Shown here: piece after piece, positions 22,747 to 35,242 of the stretch
Position numbering within the stretch: the first letter of the stretch is position 1
Layout: the number at the start of each line of letters is the position of its first letter
Source of the DNA: Planctomycetota bacterium
GTDB lineage: Bacteria > Planctomycetota > SZUA-567 > H5-PLA8
Direction of reading: 5' to 3'
Length of the DNA: 49,952 nucleotides
Assembly: GCA_016200135.1 (NCBI GenBank)
Contig: JACQFI010000113.1
Span: 1 to 49,952, forward strand
The notes under the pieces: generated by a model
Told to the model about the DNA's origin: nothing
Database searches by the model: none
What the model saw: the letters and a program-made list of their open reading frames with translations, nothing else
Translations under genes and position numbers: made by a program

Positions 22747-24273
22747 ATGCTCTTCAGCACTGTTGACTTCTGGATCTTTTTCGCGCTCGTCTTCCCGCTC
22801 TACTTCGCGCTCTCGTTCCGCTGGCAGAACGCGATGCTGCTCAGCGCCAGTTACCTCTTTTACAGTTGGTGGGGCAGCCAGGGCTACAACAGCCAGGGGG
22901 TGCTCGACGAGAATCTCTACCCTTGGACGAATCCCTGGCATTACCGCTTCGCGGCGCTGATGTTCGCGACCTCGGCCTTCGACTGGTATGCTGGGTTGAA
23001 GATCCAGGACAACCCGTCCGCGCGGTCGCGGCGCGGCTGGCTCCTGCTCTCGCTCGGCTCGAATCTGCTCATTCTGGGCTTCTTCAAGTACTGCAACTTT
23101 TTTATCGAGAACACCGAGGCGCTCCTGCACGCGCTGGGCTTCTCGCCCGATCCATTCGTGATCAAGGTCACGCTACCGGTCGCCATCAGCTTCTACACGT
23201 TCCAGTCCATGGCCTACACGATCGACATCTACCGCGGCCAGATGAAGCCCACGAACAACCTCTGGGATTTCATGCTCTTCGTCGCGTACTTCCCGCATCT
23301 TGTCGCCGGGCCGATCAACCGCCCCCAGAGCCTGCTCAGCCAGTGCGAGCGCCCCCGCCGCATGACCTGGGACGGCTGGCGCCAGGGCGCGGTACTGATC
23401 CTGATCGGGCTCTTTCGCAAAGTTGTGGTCGCGGATTCGCTGGGCCCGCTGGCGGACAAAGTCTTCACCGATCCCACCAAGTGTTCGTCGCTGACGCTGC
23501 TGCTGGGCCTCTACTGCTACGCGATCCAGATCTACACCGACTTCAGCGGCTACAGCGATATTGCGCGCGGCCTGGCGAAGCTGATGGGCTTCGAGCTGAT
23601 GCATAACTTTCAGCATCCGTACTTCGCCTCGAACATCACCGATTTCTGGCGCCGCTGGCACGTCTCGCTCTCGACCTGGCTACGCGACTACCTCTACATT
23701 CCGCTGGGCGGAAACCGCGGCGGGACGCTAAAGACCTATCGCAACCTCTTCCTGACGATGTTCCTCGGCGGGCTCTGGCACGGCGCGAGTTGGACCTTTG
23801 TCGTCTGGGGCACGCTGCACGGCGTCTACCTGGCCGTCCACAAGTGGATGCTGGGCGAGCGCAAACCGGACGGCGAGGCCCCACCGCGCGAGGCGGGCCT
23901 GGGCGCGCGGGTAATCTTTTTGCTGAAAGTGCTGGGAACATTCCATCTGGCCGCGCTCTCGTGGATCTTCTTCCGCGCGCCGGACTTCACCAAGGCGTGG
24001 CAGTTCTGCGCGGGGCTGCTCTCGTTCCGCAGCAAGATCGCGCGGGAGGCCGGGGGGATCGGCCTGGACTCCGACGACCTGCGCACGGCCTGCTTCGCGG
24101 TCCTGACCATGCTGCTCCTGATCGACCTCCCGCAGTACCGCAACAAGGACCACACGCGCTTGCTCAACTGGCCGCTCGCGCTACGCGTGCTGGCCCTCGC
24201 CGTGCTTGTGCTCTGGCTGATCTCCACACGGAGGACCGGGGAACATGTCCCGTTCATCTATTTTCAATTTTGA
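22747..24273 (+). CDS. MBOAT-family O-acyltransferase (AlgI-like)
   Basis: 508 aa with many membrane helices. Family signatures are TDFWRRWHVSLSTWLRDYLY and IPLGGNRGG, and the catalytic His in FLGGLWHGASWTFVVWGTLH. AlgI-type proteins pass acyl, usually acetyl, groups across the membrane to polysaccharides. AGGAG lies 13 bases before the ATG. It overlaps the SGNH-like gene by 29 bp, the usual AlgI/AlgJ-type pairing, so the two likely modify an exported glycan together. The glycan is unknown and no polymerase genes are beside it. Confidence 0.93.
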   Translation: MLFSTVDFWIFFALVFPLYFALSFRWQNAMLLSASYLFYSWWGSQGYNSQGVLDENLYPWTNPWHYRFAALMFATSAFDWYAGLKIQDNPSARSRRGWLLLSLGSNLLILGFFKYCNFFIENTEALLHALGFSPDPFVIKVTLPVAISFYTFQSMAYTIDIYRGQMKPTNNLWDFMLFVAYFPHLVAGPINRPQSLLSQCERPRRMTWDGWRQGAVLILIGLFRKVVVADSLGPLADKVFTDPTKCSSLTLLLGLYCYAIQIYTDFSGYSDIARGLAKLMGFELMHNFQHPYFASNITDFWRRWHVSLSTWLRDYLYIPLGGNRGGTLKTYRNLFLTMFLGGLWHGASWTFVVWGTLHGVYLAVHKWMLGERKPDGEAPPREAGLGARVIFLLKVLGTFHLAALSWIFFRAPDFTKAWQFCAGLLSFRSKIAREAGGIGLDSDDLRTACFAVLTMLLLIDLPQYRNKDHTRLLNWPLALRVLALAVLVLWLISTRRTGEHVPFIYFQF

Positions 24274-25312
24274 GTCCTTCGCAGGCTTCCGCCCGCGCAT
24301 GCCATGGGCGCTGCTGGGCGTGCTGGCCATCGTGGCGGCGCTTGAAGCCGCCGCGAGGCTGGTGCCCAACGACGTGCTCATTCAACCGAATAGCGCCTGG
24401 GGCCAACTGCGCCTGGTCGAACGCGAGGTGATCGCGTCTTCTCGAGCGCCACAAATTGTGTTTCTCGGCTCCTCGCGCATGCGTAATGCGGTAGTGCCGC
24501 GAGTTGTCGAAGAACGGCTCGGCATGCCCAAGGGTTCGGTGGTCAATTGCGCGCTTGGCGGTGGGCGGCTCTTCGATGCCTTGGATCTCTATCGACGCAA
24601 CCGGGAAATACTAAAAGGCACAAAAGTGGTGGTAATCGGCCTTGATGATTGGTATTTCACCCTGGGCTCGCACCCACTGGGCACGCTCTACGAACTAGAC
24701 GCTCCCTTGTCGGACCGCATGCGCCTGCCCGAACCTCCGCGCAATGCCATGGTGTTGGATGGCCTCCTCCAGCAGCGCGTTAAGGTTCCCTTTGCCTTAC
24801 GCTATTTTGCGCACGTCCTGTTGAACGGCAAACCTTCCGAAATCTCGGTCTATGTGGACGAGTACGGCCAGGTGCGCGACAAGGGCGACGAAGTCAAGGC
24901 GCTCACGCCGGCGGAGATCGAACACGACGCGGCGAATCTCGCTTATCATCATTACAGCCGCTTCCGGCAGAGTCCCGTCCTGGCCGGGCACCTGGAGGAA
25001 CTCATCCGCAGCATCCGCGAGGACGGCGCACAGGCTCTGCTCGTCGAACTGCCGAACCGTTCGGCCTATCGCGAGCGCGTCCGGCAGGATCACGAGACGG
25101 AATTCCAGGCGCATCTCGCGCTGGCACGCGAGATCGCGCAGCGGCTGGACGTCCCGTTCTTGTACTACGAGCAGCCGGAAGACTGCGGCCTGCGCGACAC
25201 CCTGTACGCCGACTACGGCCATCTCAAACCGGAAGGCGCACACGCGTTCTCGGCCTTCTTTGCGACCGAACTTGGGGCGCGCAACCTGTCGGGCCTGCCC
25301 GGCGCGAAATAA
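24245..25312 (+). CDS. SGNH hydrolase-like O-acetylation partner
   Basis: 355 aa. An N-terminal membrane helix (WALLGVLAIVAALEAAARLV) anchors an extracytoplasmic SGNH fold. The nucleophile block is VFLGSSRMRNAV (Gly-x-Ser), and the C-terminal Asp-x-x-His of the triad is in YADYGHLKPEGAHAF. Proteins of the AlgJ/AlgX/DUF1574 type receive acetyl groups from an AlgI-type partner, which fits the overlapping upstream gene. Codon use looks like the rest of the window, with some AT-richer codons at the 5' end. The acceptor is unknown. Confidence 0.8.
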   Translation: MSRSSIFNFESFAGFRPRMPWALLGVLAIVAALEAAARLVPNDVLIQPNSAWGQLRLVEREVIASSRAPQIVFLGSSRMRNAVVPRVVEERLGMPKGSVVNCALGGGRLFDALDLYRRNREILKGTKVVVIGLDDWYFTLGSHPLGTLYELDAPLSDRMRLPEPPRNAMVLDGLLQQRVKVPFALRYFAHVLLNGKPSEISVYVDEYGQVRDKGDEVKALTPAEIEHDAANLAYHHYSRFRQSPVLAGHLEELIRSIREDGAQALLVELPNRSAYRERVRQDHETEFQAHLALAREIAQRLDVPFLYYEQPEDCGLRDTLYADYGHLKPEGAHAFSAFFATELGARNLSGLPGAK

Positions 25313-25340
25313 GGCAGGCCCGTGAGTCTGCCTCTCTCGA

Positions 25341-25369
25341 TTGACACTTTGAGGCAGGTGCACGATAAT
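25341..25369 (+). promoter_or_regulatory. Sigma-70-type promoter for the FHA-kinase gene
   Basis: A perfect -35 TTGACA (25341-25346), a 17-bp spacer and a -10 GATAAT (25364-25369). This is the best consensus promoter seen in the window. It lies 93 bp before the GTG start of the kinase gene in a 149-bp gap. Confidence 0.75.
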
Positions 25370-25461
25370 GCTTCCTGCATAAATGTTTGCGCGCATAGCA
25401 CCTAGATGGATGCGCCGTTGCCGGCCCGGCCTTGTATGTTCGACTGGGAGATCCGTAGCGC

Positions 25462-28128
<2,667 letters not shown>

Positions 28129-28246
28129 GTCAGCGGACTCACCCGGGGCGCGCCGAAACGAACCTCGGAATTCCCGTATGAATACCGTGGCATTGCCCCT
28201 GCCCGGCCTTTAAAGAGACCTGCGGCACCCCATGAGGACTCCAGCC

Positions 28247-30565
28247 ATGCGTTTTAATACTGTTGGCAATCGCGGCGCCTTACTCGCCCTGGCCCTGCTT
28301 GTGCTTCAGCCATTCCTGCTGCGCGGCGAAGAGCCAGCGCCGGCGGAAGCGCCCAAACTCCCGGCAGGCGTCGAGCCCCTCGCGCCGGACATGCAGCAGC
28401 GCATCGAGAAACTCAAGGAAGCCGCGCAGAAGTACCGCGGCCTTGCGCTCAAGAACAAGAATCTCGCCGTGGGCCAGAAGAGCCGCGACGCGCTCAAGCA
28501 GAAGGTCGTCGAGATGTTCTCGGAGGAGATGCCCAAGAACGTGCTCGACCCGATGGAACGCTCGCTCAAGAACTTCGACCTGATCCCGAAGGACATGGAC
28601 CTCGGCAAGTACTACCCGCAACTGCTCTCGAGCCAGATCGGCGGATATTACGATCCCAAGGCCAAGTACCTTGTGCTGGTGAAGGACGGCGGCGGGCTGC
28701 TCGGACCCGAGATGACGAAGAAACTCGGCCAGGACGTGGCCGACAAGATGGAAGAGACAGTGCTCGTCCACGAGATCAACCACGCGATCCAGGACCAATA
28801 CTTCGACCTGGTCAACTTCGGCCAGGACAAGAACCTCTCCGACGCCGCCGCGGCTAAGCTCGCGCTCGTCGAAGGCGACGCGACGCTGGTAATGTACGGC
28901 TACATGCTCGGCGTGCCTATGGAACGCCTGCCGGGCGTGGACCGCTCGCTGGACATGGTCGCATCCGATCCCGTCAAGATGGCGCAGATGATGCCCGAGA
29001 TGCCCGGTTCGAAGGAGATCGCCGAAGCGCCCGCGTTCATCCGCGACAACCTGATCTTCTCGTACATCCAGGGCCTCGGGTTCTGCATTCAGGTGCGCCA
29101 GGCCGGCGGCCAGAAGCTGCTCGATTACTGCTTCGCCAAGGACCCGCCGAAGTCCACCGAACAGATCCTGCACCCGGAGAAGTGGCTCGCCAAGCGCGAC
29201 GATCCGGTCGAGATCGCGCTTCCGGATCTCGCGGCCATGCTCGGCGGTTTCGCGAAGACCTCCGAGGGCAACTGGGGCGAATTCAACACGCGGCTGCTGC
29301 TGACGGAAAAGCTCGGCCAGCCGGCGCGCGAGAAAGCCGCCGCCGCCGCGAAAGGCTGGGGCGGGGACAAGTTCGCGCTCTACGCCAAAGAGGGCAAGGA
29401 AGTGCTTGTCTGGCTCACCGCCTGGGACACGCCGGAAGATGCGAACGAGTTCTACGACACGGCCGGGCAGGCCTTCAAGCAGGACTGGCAGATGGCGCTG
29501 CAGGCCGTGCGCGAGGGCGCAGGCGTCTCCAGCGTGGTCCTCGTGCGCGGCGACGTGCCCAAGGCCGCGTTCGACGCCCTCAAGGAGAAGCTCTTCGCGC
29601 TGAAGCTGGAGGCGCCCGCAAACAAGGCGCTCGATCTGGCCGCGCTCGGAATCACCGCGGACGACAAGCCGAAGATGATGAGCATGGCCGAGATGACGCA
29701 GATGCTCAACGACCCCGTCGTCAAGAAGATGATGCTGGCGGGCCTGGGCGGTGGCGACGCAAGTTCGTTGGATGTCGGCAAGCTCCTCAGCGATCCCAAG
29801 ATGCAGGACATGCTGAAAGAGATGGGCGACAAGATGCTTGGGCCGGGCATGGGCGAGCAGATGAAGCAGGCCATGAACAATCCCGCCATGAAGAAGATGA
29901 TGGAGGACATGCTCAAAGACCCGGAAGCCATGCAACAACTGATGAACAACCCGCTCGTGAAGAAGATGATGGATGACATGACGGCCAAGCAGGGCGATGC
30001 GCCCGGCGTCAAGCAGGCCGAACCGGCCAAAGGCAAGGCCGACGAAGGCGCCTGGTCCAGCCCGGGCCTGGGCCTCAGCCTGAAAGCGCCGAAGGGTGAC
30101 GGCTGGAAGATCGACGCCAACCCGCCGGCCTCGCCGATGGGCCCGAAGCCGCTCGTGCAGATCACCGGCCCGGACAATGCTTCCATCGTAGTCGTCGAGC
30201 AGGCCCTGCCGATGCAGATGACGCTGGAGCAGATCGCGCCGATGGCCGAAATGGGCCCGCAGATGATCCTGAAAAACTACAAGCGCGTCAGCGCGGGTTA
30301 CATCAAGAGCGGCGAGACCAAGGGTTATGAACTCGAATACACCGGCACCGCCGAGGGCCAGGACGGCCACATCGTCCAGCGCATCTTCTTGCGCGGCGCC
30401 AAGATGCTGGTCGTCTCGGGCAACGCCTCTCCAGATACCTGGGAGAAGCACAGCAAGGCGCTCAAGGAATCCATCGAGAGCCTCGGCCTCTCCGAACCCC
30501 AGCCCGCCAAGAAGGACGCGCCGCAACCCAAGGTCGAGAAAGAGGACAACGTTTTGAAGGAATAA
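28247..30565 (+). CDS. Large exported HExxH metallopeptidase-like protein with STI1-like repeats
   Basis: 772 aa from ATG 28247, which has GAGGA upstream (an ATG at 28232 is also possible). A signal peptide (GALLALALLVLQPFLLRGEE) is followed by a peptidase-like domain with HEINHAIQDQYFDL (zinc motif at ~175-179) and a downstream Glu in LVEGDATLVM, a pattern of putative neutral zinc metallopeptidases. At ~485-585 lie repeated Met/Asn/Pro-rich units (NDPVVKKMM, NNPAMKKMMEDM, NNPLVKKMMDDM), like the STI1 modules of chaperone co-factors. The last ~150 residues (WSSPGLGLSLKAPKGDGWKI onward) form a separate domain that I do not recognise. The fusion of these parts is unusual. Confidence 0.75.
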   Translation: MRFNTVGNRGALLALALLVLQPFLLRGEEPAPAEAPKLPAGVEPLAPDMQQRIEKLKEAAQKYRGLALKNKNLAVGQKSRDALKQKVVEMFSEEMPKNVLDPMERSLKNFDLIPKDMDLGKYYPQLLSSQIGGYYDPKAKYLVLVKDGGGLLGPEMTKKLGQDVADKMEETVLVHEINHAIQDQYFDLVNFGQDKNLSDAAAAKLALVEGDATLVMYGYMLGVPMERLPGVDRSLDMVASDPVKMAQMMPEMPGSKEIAEAPAFIRDNLIFSYIQGLGFCIQVRQAGGQKLLDYCFAKDPPKSTEQILHPEKWLAKRDDPVEIALPDLAAMLGGFAKTSEGNWGEFNTRLLLTEKLGQPAREKAAAAAKGWGGDKFALYAKEGKEVLVWLTAWDTPEDANEFYDTAGQAFKQDWQMALQAVREGAGVSSVVLVRGDVPKAAFDALKEKLFALKLEAPANKALDLAALGITADDKPKMMSMAEMTQMLNDPVVKKMMLAGLGGGDASSLDVGKLLSDPKMQDMLKEMGDKMLGPGMGEQMKQAMNNPAMKKMMEDMLKDPEAMQQLMNNPLVKKMMDDMTAKQGDAPGVKQAEPAKGKADEGAWSSPGLGLSLKAPKGDGWKIDANPPASPMGPKPLVQITGPDNASIVVVEQALPMQMTLEQIAPMAEMGPQMILKNYKRVSAGYIKSGETKGYELEYTGTAEGQDGHIVQRIFLRGAKMLVVSGNASPDTWEKHSKALKESIESLGLSEPQPAKKDAPQPKVEKEDNVLKE

Positions 30566-30658
30566 AACGCAAGACGTAAAACGTAACTCGTAATTCGCCG
30601 CTGGTTGCGGATACGTTCGCGGTAATTACGTTTTACGTGTTACGTTTTACGCGTTACT
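30564..30658. repeat. Inverted heptamer array, ACGTAAA word, copy 3
   Basis: The stop codon (TAA) of the upstream gene borders the left arm. Left arm units are ACGCAAG, ACGTAAA, ACGTAAC, TCGTAAT (30567-30594). Right arm units are TTACGTT, TTACGTG, TTACGTT, TTACGCG (30626-30653). The centre is ~31 bp. It ends 42 bp before uvrA, on the same strand as both neighbours. Confidence 0.8.
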
Positions 30659-30699
30659 CTTTTCCCCGCTCCCACGGTCGGTCCCGTTAGGAATCCCGC

Positions 30700-33546
30700 A
30701 TGCCCTACATAGATAAGTCCCACGCCATCCGCATCCGCGGCGCGCGGGAGCACAACCTTAAGAACGTGGATGTGGACATACCCCGCGACAAACTCGTCGT
30801 GATCACGGGCCTCTCCGGCTCCGGCAAATCGACGCTCGCGTTCGATACCATCTACGCCGAAGGGCAGCGGCGCTACGTCGAGTCCCTCAGCGCGTACGCG
30901 CGCCAGTTCCTCGAACAGTTGCAGAAGCCCGACGTCGAGTCCATCGACGGGCTCACGCCGACCATCGCCATCGAACAGCGCAGCGGCGGCGCGAATCCGC
31001 GCTCGACCGTCGCCACCACCACCGAGATCTACGATTACCTGCGCGTGCTCTTTGCGCGCGCCGGCGTGCCGCACTGCCTGCAATGCGGCCGCGCCATCGA
31101 GAGCCAGTCCGCCGAACAGATCGTGGATAAGCTCATGGAATTCCCCGAGGGCGCGAAGCTCATCTTGCTCGCGCCGCTCGTGCGCGGGCGCAAGGGCGAG
31201 CACAAGGACGTCATCACCTCCGCAAAGCGCGCGGGCTTCGTGCGCTTGCGCGTGGACGGCAAGATGGCGGATGCGCGCGAGGTCGGCGCGCTGGCCAAGA
31301 CCTTCAAGCACGAGATCGAGGCCGTCGTCGACCGGATCCTGGTCAAGAAGGAGTCCCGCTCGCGCCTGACAGACTCCGTGGAACTCGCGCTCAAGGTCGG
31401 CGAAGGGCTCCTGATCGCCAACGTTCAGGAGACGGATAAGACCGCGCCCAAAGACCATCTGTTCAGCGAACGCTTTGCGTGCCCGATCCACGGCGTCGGC
31501 CTCGAGGAACTTAGCCCGCGCGTTTTTTCCTTTAACAGTCCCTACGGCGCGTGCGCCGCCTGCGCGGGACTGGGCACCAAACTCGAGATCGACGTGGACC
31601 TGCTCATCCCCGAGAAAAACCTCAGCATCCAGGACGGCCTGATCAAGAGCCTCTACCGCCTCGGCTACAACTACGGCATCTGGTACGGCCGCGCCGTCCG
31701 CCGCCACTGCCAGGCGCGCGGCATTCCGCTCAGCATGCCCGTGGAGAAAGTCCCCAAGGGCGCGCTCAAAGCGCTGCTCTTCGGCACCAGCGCGCGCGGC
31801 GCCGACAGCGCGGGCGCGCCATTCAAGGGCCTCGTGCCGTCGCTTACCGAACGCTTCCACGCGACCGACAGCGAGATGATCAAGCAGCGCATTCACGAGT
31901 TCATGTCCGATCTCTCCTGCCCGGACTGCAAAGGCGCGCGCCTGCGCCCGGAAGTGCTCGCAGTAAAAGTGAACGGCCTCAACATTCAAGAGATCGTCGG
32001 GCTGACCATCGAGAAGGCGCAGGTCTTCTTCAAGTCGCTGCCGCTCTCGGGCGAGAAGGCCAAGATCGCCGCGCCTGTGCTCAAAGAGATTCGCGAGCGG
32101 CTCACGTTCCTCTTCGACGTGGGCCTCGGCTACCTCACGCTCGACCGCACCCGCGGCACGCTCTCCGGCGGCGAGGCCCAGCGCATTCGCCTGGCCAGCC
32201 AGGTCGGCAGCAAACTCGTCGGCGTCACGTACGTGCTCGATGAACCGACCATCGGCCTGCACCAGCGCGACAACGACCGCCTCCTCGACACGCTCGCGCT
32301 GCTCCGCGATCTCGGCAACACGGTGCTCGTCGTCGAGCACGACGAAGACGTGATGCGCCGCGCCGACTGGATGATCGACATGGGTCCCGGCGCCGGCGAG
32401 AAGGGCGGGGAAGTGGTCGCGGCGGGCAGCGCGGAGGACCTCTGCAAGACCGGCCGTTCGCTCACGGGCAAGTACCTCACGCGCGAGATGGAGATCCCGC
32501 TGCCCAAAGAACGCCGGCCCATCGACAAGAAGCGTTCGGTGGTGGTGAAAGGCGCGCGCGAGAACAACTTGAAGTCTCTCGACGTGAACGTGCCGCTCGG
32601 GCGCTTCGTCTGCGTCACCGGCGTCTCGGGCAGCGGCAAGAGCTCGCTCGTAAACGAGGTCGTCTACAAGAGCCTCGCGCGGCTGCTGCATCAGTCGCGC
32701 GCCAAACCCGGCGCGTGCGACCGCGTCTACGTCACCGACATGAAGCTCGACAAGATCATCGATATCGACCAGTCGCCCATTGGCCGGACGCCTCGAAGCA
32801 ACCCCGCGACGTACACCGGCGTCTTCGACGAAATCCGCAAGCTTTACGCCGCGCTCTCCGAGGCCAAGATTCGCGGCTACAACGCCGGCCGCTTCAGCTT
32901 TAACGTGAAGGGCGGGCGCTGCGAGTCCTGCCAGGGCAGCGGGCAGAAGACCATCGAGATGCACTTCCTCGCCGACGTGTACGTGCTGTGCGAACAGTGC
33001 AAAGGCAAGCGTTTCAACCGCGAGACGCTGGAAGTGAAGTTCAAGGACCTCTCCATCGCCGACGTGCTCGACCTCTCCATCGACGCCGCGCTGAATCTTT
33101 TCAGGAATCATCCCAAGATTCACGAAGGCATGCAGACGCTGCACGACGTCGGACTCGGTTACGTGCGCCTGGGCCAATCGAGCATCACGCTCTCCGGCGG
33201 CGAAGCGCAGCGCATCAAGCTCGCGTTCGAACTCTCCAAGAAAGCCACGGGCAACACGCTGTACGTGCTCGACGAGCCGACGACCGGTCTGCACTTCCAC
33301 GACATCGCCAAGCTGCTCGACGTTCTCCAGCGTCTGGTCAGCCTCGGGAATTCGGTGGTGGTCATCGAGCACAACCTCGACGTGATCAAACAGGCCGACT
33401 GGATCATCGACCTGGGGCCCGAAGGCGGCGAGGCCGGCGGGCGCATCGTGGCGCAAGGCACGCCCGAAACGCTCTGCCAGAGCCCCGCGAGCTTCACCGG
33501 CAAGTACCTCAAGCGCACGCTCGCCGCGCATGCGGTTTCCGCTTAA
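30700..33546 (+). CDS. uvrA: Excinuclease ABC subunit A
   Basis: 948 aa, the full family length. Nucleotide excision repair ATPase that scans DNA for damage together with UvrB. First Walker A is GLSGSGKSTLAFDT (~32-45), the second is GVSGSGKSSLVNEV. ABC signatures are TLSGGEAQRIRLASQ and TLSGGEAQRIKLAFE, each followed by a DEPT Walker B. The second zinc module has CESCQGSG and CEQCKGKRF; the first is partly altered (CPIHG in place of CxxC). NPATYTGVFDEIR is the usual UvrA signature. AGGA is seven bases before the ATG. It follows a heptamer array and precedes a DASS transporter by 53 bp. Confidence 0.97.
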   Translation: MPYIDKSHAIRIRGAREHNLKNVDVDIPRDKLVVITGLSGSGKSTLAFDTIYAEGQRRYVESLSAYARQFLEQLQKPDVESIDGLTPTIAIEQRSGGANPRSTVATTTEIYDYLRVLFARAGVPHCLQCGRAIESQSAEQIVDKLMEFPEGAKLILLAPLVRGRKGEHKDVITSAKRAGFVRLRVDGKMADAREVGALAKTFKHEIEAVVDRILVKKESRSRLTDSVELALKVGEGLLIANVQETDKTAPKDHLFSERFACPIHGVGLEELSPRVFSFNSPYGACAACAGLGTKLEIDVDLLIPEKNLSIQDGLIKSLYRLGYNYGIWYGRAVRRHCQARGIPLSMPVEKVPKGALKALLFGTSARGADSAGAPFKGLVPSLTERFHATDSEMIKQRIHEFMSDLSCPDCKGARLRPEVLAVKVNGLNIQEIVGLTIEKAQVFFKSLPLSGEKAKIAAPVLKEIRERLTFLFDVGLGYLTLDRTRGTLSGGEAQRIRLASQVGSKLVGVTYVLDEPTIGLHQRDNDRLLDTLALLRDLGNTVLVVEHDEDVMRRADWMIDMGPGAGEKGGEVVAAGSAEDLCKTGRSLTGKYLTREMEIPLPKERRPIDKKRSVVVKGARENNLKSLDVNVPLGRFVCVTGVSGSGKSSLVNEVVYKSLARLLHQSRAKPGACDRVYVTDMKLDKIIDIDQSPIGRTPRSNPATYTGVFDEIRKLYAALSEAKIRGYNAGRFSFNVKGGRCESCQGSGQKTIEMHFLADVYVLCEQCKGKRFNRETLEVKFKDLSIADVLDLSIDAALNLFRNHPKIHEGMQTLHDVGLGYVRLGQSSITLSGGEAQRIKLAFELSKKATGNTLYVLDEPTTGLHFHDIAKLLDVLQRLVSLGNSVVVIEHNLDVIKQADWIIDLGPEGGEAGGRIVAQGTPETLCQSPASFTGKYLKRTLAAHAVSA

Positions 33547-33599
33547 GTTCTCGCCGCAGCGGTATCTTTTTTTCTGTCTTCCTATAACATCCCGGTCCC

Positions 33600-35207
33600 A
33601 TGGCTTCCGAAGACGACTTGTCATTGCCCGGCGAGCTCCGCGGCTACGGGGCCCGGCAATGGATCGGCCTCGTGCTGGGCGTCGCGCTGTTCCTAGCGCT
33701 GGGCTTGGGCCTGAAAGCCCACGGCTTGCCGCACGCCGCAAGCTGGGCCGCCGCGTCGGTGGCGCTGATGTCCGTGTGGTGGATCTGCGAACCGGTGCCG
33801 CTCTGGGTCACCGCCTGCATGCCCGTGATTCTTTTTCCGTGCTTCGGCGTGGCGCCGGAGAGCGACTCGTTCTTGCAGACGCTCTTCAACGTCGCGCTGC
33901 AATACTTCGACCCGCTCAACTGGCTCTTCCTCGGCGGCATGTTTATCGCCGCTTCCATCGAGCAATGGAACCTGCACAAACGCGTTGCGTTGGGCGTCAT
34001 CTCGTTCACCGGCACCAGCCCGCCCCGGCTCGTGCTGGGCTTCATGCTCGCTACCGCGTTCCTCTCGCTGTGGATCGCCAACACCACCGCCGCGCTGATG
34101 ATGTACCCCATCGCGATGGCGGTGCTCTCGCGGCTTGAAGAAGATCTCGGCGAAAACCATCCGGACGTCCGGCGCCTGGGCATTGCCGTGATGCTGGGGC
34201 TCGCCTACGCGGCCAGCATCGGCGGGCTCGGCACGAAGATCGGTACGGGCACGAACGGCATCTTCATCAACAACGCTCATCAGATGCTGCATCTTGAGAT
34301 CGATTTCGTAACCTGGCTTAAAGTCGGCATCCCGCTGGTCGTCATTACGCTTCCGCTGGTCTGGCTCTACCTAACGCGCGTCGCGGTAAAACTTCCGAGC
34401 GGGCATATCGGGGCGGGCAAGGAAGTCATCCAGGCCGAACGCGCGCGGCTAGGCCCCATGACACGCGGCGAAGTCGTCGCGCTCACCGCTTTCGTGCTCG
34501 CGGCGCTGCTCTGGATCTTCCGCAAGCCCATTGAAGTCTGGAAGGACGTCTCGATTCCCGGCTGGTGGGAGTTAGTGACGTGGACGTGGGCCGACGTGGT
34601 GCCGTTGAACAGCCTCCCCGAAGCCATGCGTAAAATGCTGAAGTCCGACTGCGGCGACGGCATGGTAGCGCTGGTCGTCGGGCTCGGTCTGCTCCTGATT
34701 CCGGTGAGCCTCCGGCCCTGGCGGCCGGCGCTGACCCCGCGCCGCGCGGCGGGCATCGGTTGGGGCCTCCTGGTGCTGCTGGGCGGCGGCTTCGCCATGG
34801 CCTACGGCATTCAGAGCAGCGGGCTCTCCGACCGCATCGCCGCGCAGATGAAAGACGTCGGCCAGCTTCATCCCTTCGTCGCGCTGCTGATCGTCTGCGG
34901 AGTCACCACGGCCATCACCGAAGTCGCCTCGAATACGGCCACCGCCAGCATCCTCGTCCCGATCCTCGCCGCGGGCGGCGCGCACCTGGGCCTTCATCCC
35001 GCGACGCTGATGTTCGCCTCGACGCTCTCCGCGTCCTTCGGCTTGATGCTGCCTGCCGGCACGCCGCCCAACGCCATCGTCTACGCCAGCGGCTACCTCA
35101 CGGTGCCGCGCATGGTTCTTTCCGGCTTCGCGGTGGACTTCTGCAGCGTCTTCCTGGTGGCCACGCTCTGCTATTATCTGGTTCCGTGGGCGCTGGGGCT
35201 GCCCTGA
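33600..35207 (+). CDS. DASS/SLC13-family anion:sodium symporter
   Basis: 535 aa with about 11-13 membrane helices. The two Ser/Ala-Asn-Thr motifs that bind sodium and carboxylate in this family are both present: SLWIANTTAALMM and VASNTATASILV. SIGGLGTKIGTGTN and ASTLSASFGLMLPAGTPPN are the helix-hairpin signatures. The family imports dicarboxylates, citrate or sulfate with Na+. The substrate is unclear; a dicarboxylate is the default. No good ribosome binding site is seen at the ATG. It converges on the GH32 gene with 35 bp between. Confidence 0.9.
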   Translation: MASEDDLSLPGELRGYGARQWIGLVLGVALFLALGLGLKAHGLPHAASWAAASVALMSVWWICEPVPLWVTACMPVILFPCFGVAPESDSFLQTLFNVALQYFDPLNWLFLGGMFIAASIEQWNLHKRVALGVISFTGTSPPRLVLGFMLATAFLSLWIANTTAALMMYPIAMAVLSRLEEDLGENHPDVRRLGIAVMLGLAYAASIGGLGTKIGTGTNGIFINNAHQMLHLEIDFVTWLKVGIPLVVITLPLVWLYLTRVAVKLPSGHIGAGKEVIQAERARLGPMTRGEVVALTAFVLAALLWIFRKPIEVWKDVSIPGWWELVTWTWADVVPLNSLPEAMRKMLKSDCGDGMVALVVGLGLLLIPVSLRPWRPALTPRRAAGIGWGLLVLLGGGFAMAYGIQSSGLSDRIAAQMKDVGQLHPFVALLIVCGVTTAITEVASNTATASILVPILAAGGAHLGLHPATLMFASTLSASFGLMLPAGTPPNAIVYASGYLTVPRMVLSGFAVDFCSVFLVATLCYYLVPWALGLP

Positions 35208-35242
35208 ACTCAATTCGCCGTGCTTGCGTTGGGTAGAACGTT

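Noticed and set aside
28280..30526. A 748-residue minus-strand frame opposite the HExxH protein, and a similar one at 26218-28104 opposite the kinase
   Set aside because: Both are antisense shadows, His/Leu/Val/Arg-rich and without motifs; the plus-strand genes have clear domains.
30640..33741. A 1033-residue minus-strand open frame opposite uvrA
   Set aside because: It is the antisense of a complete UvrA; long antisense frames are expected in high-GC DNA, and its translation is Arg/Ala/Val-rich low-complexity sequence without motifs.
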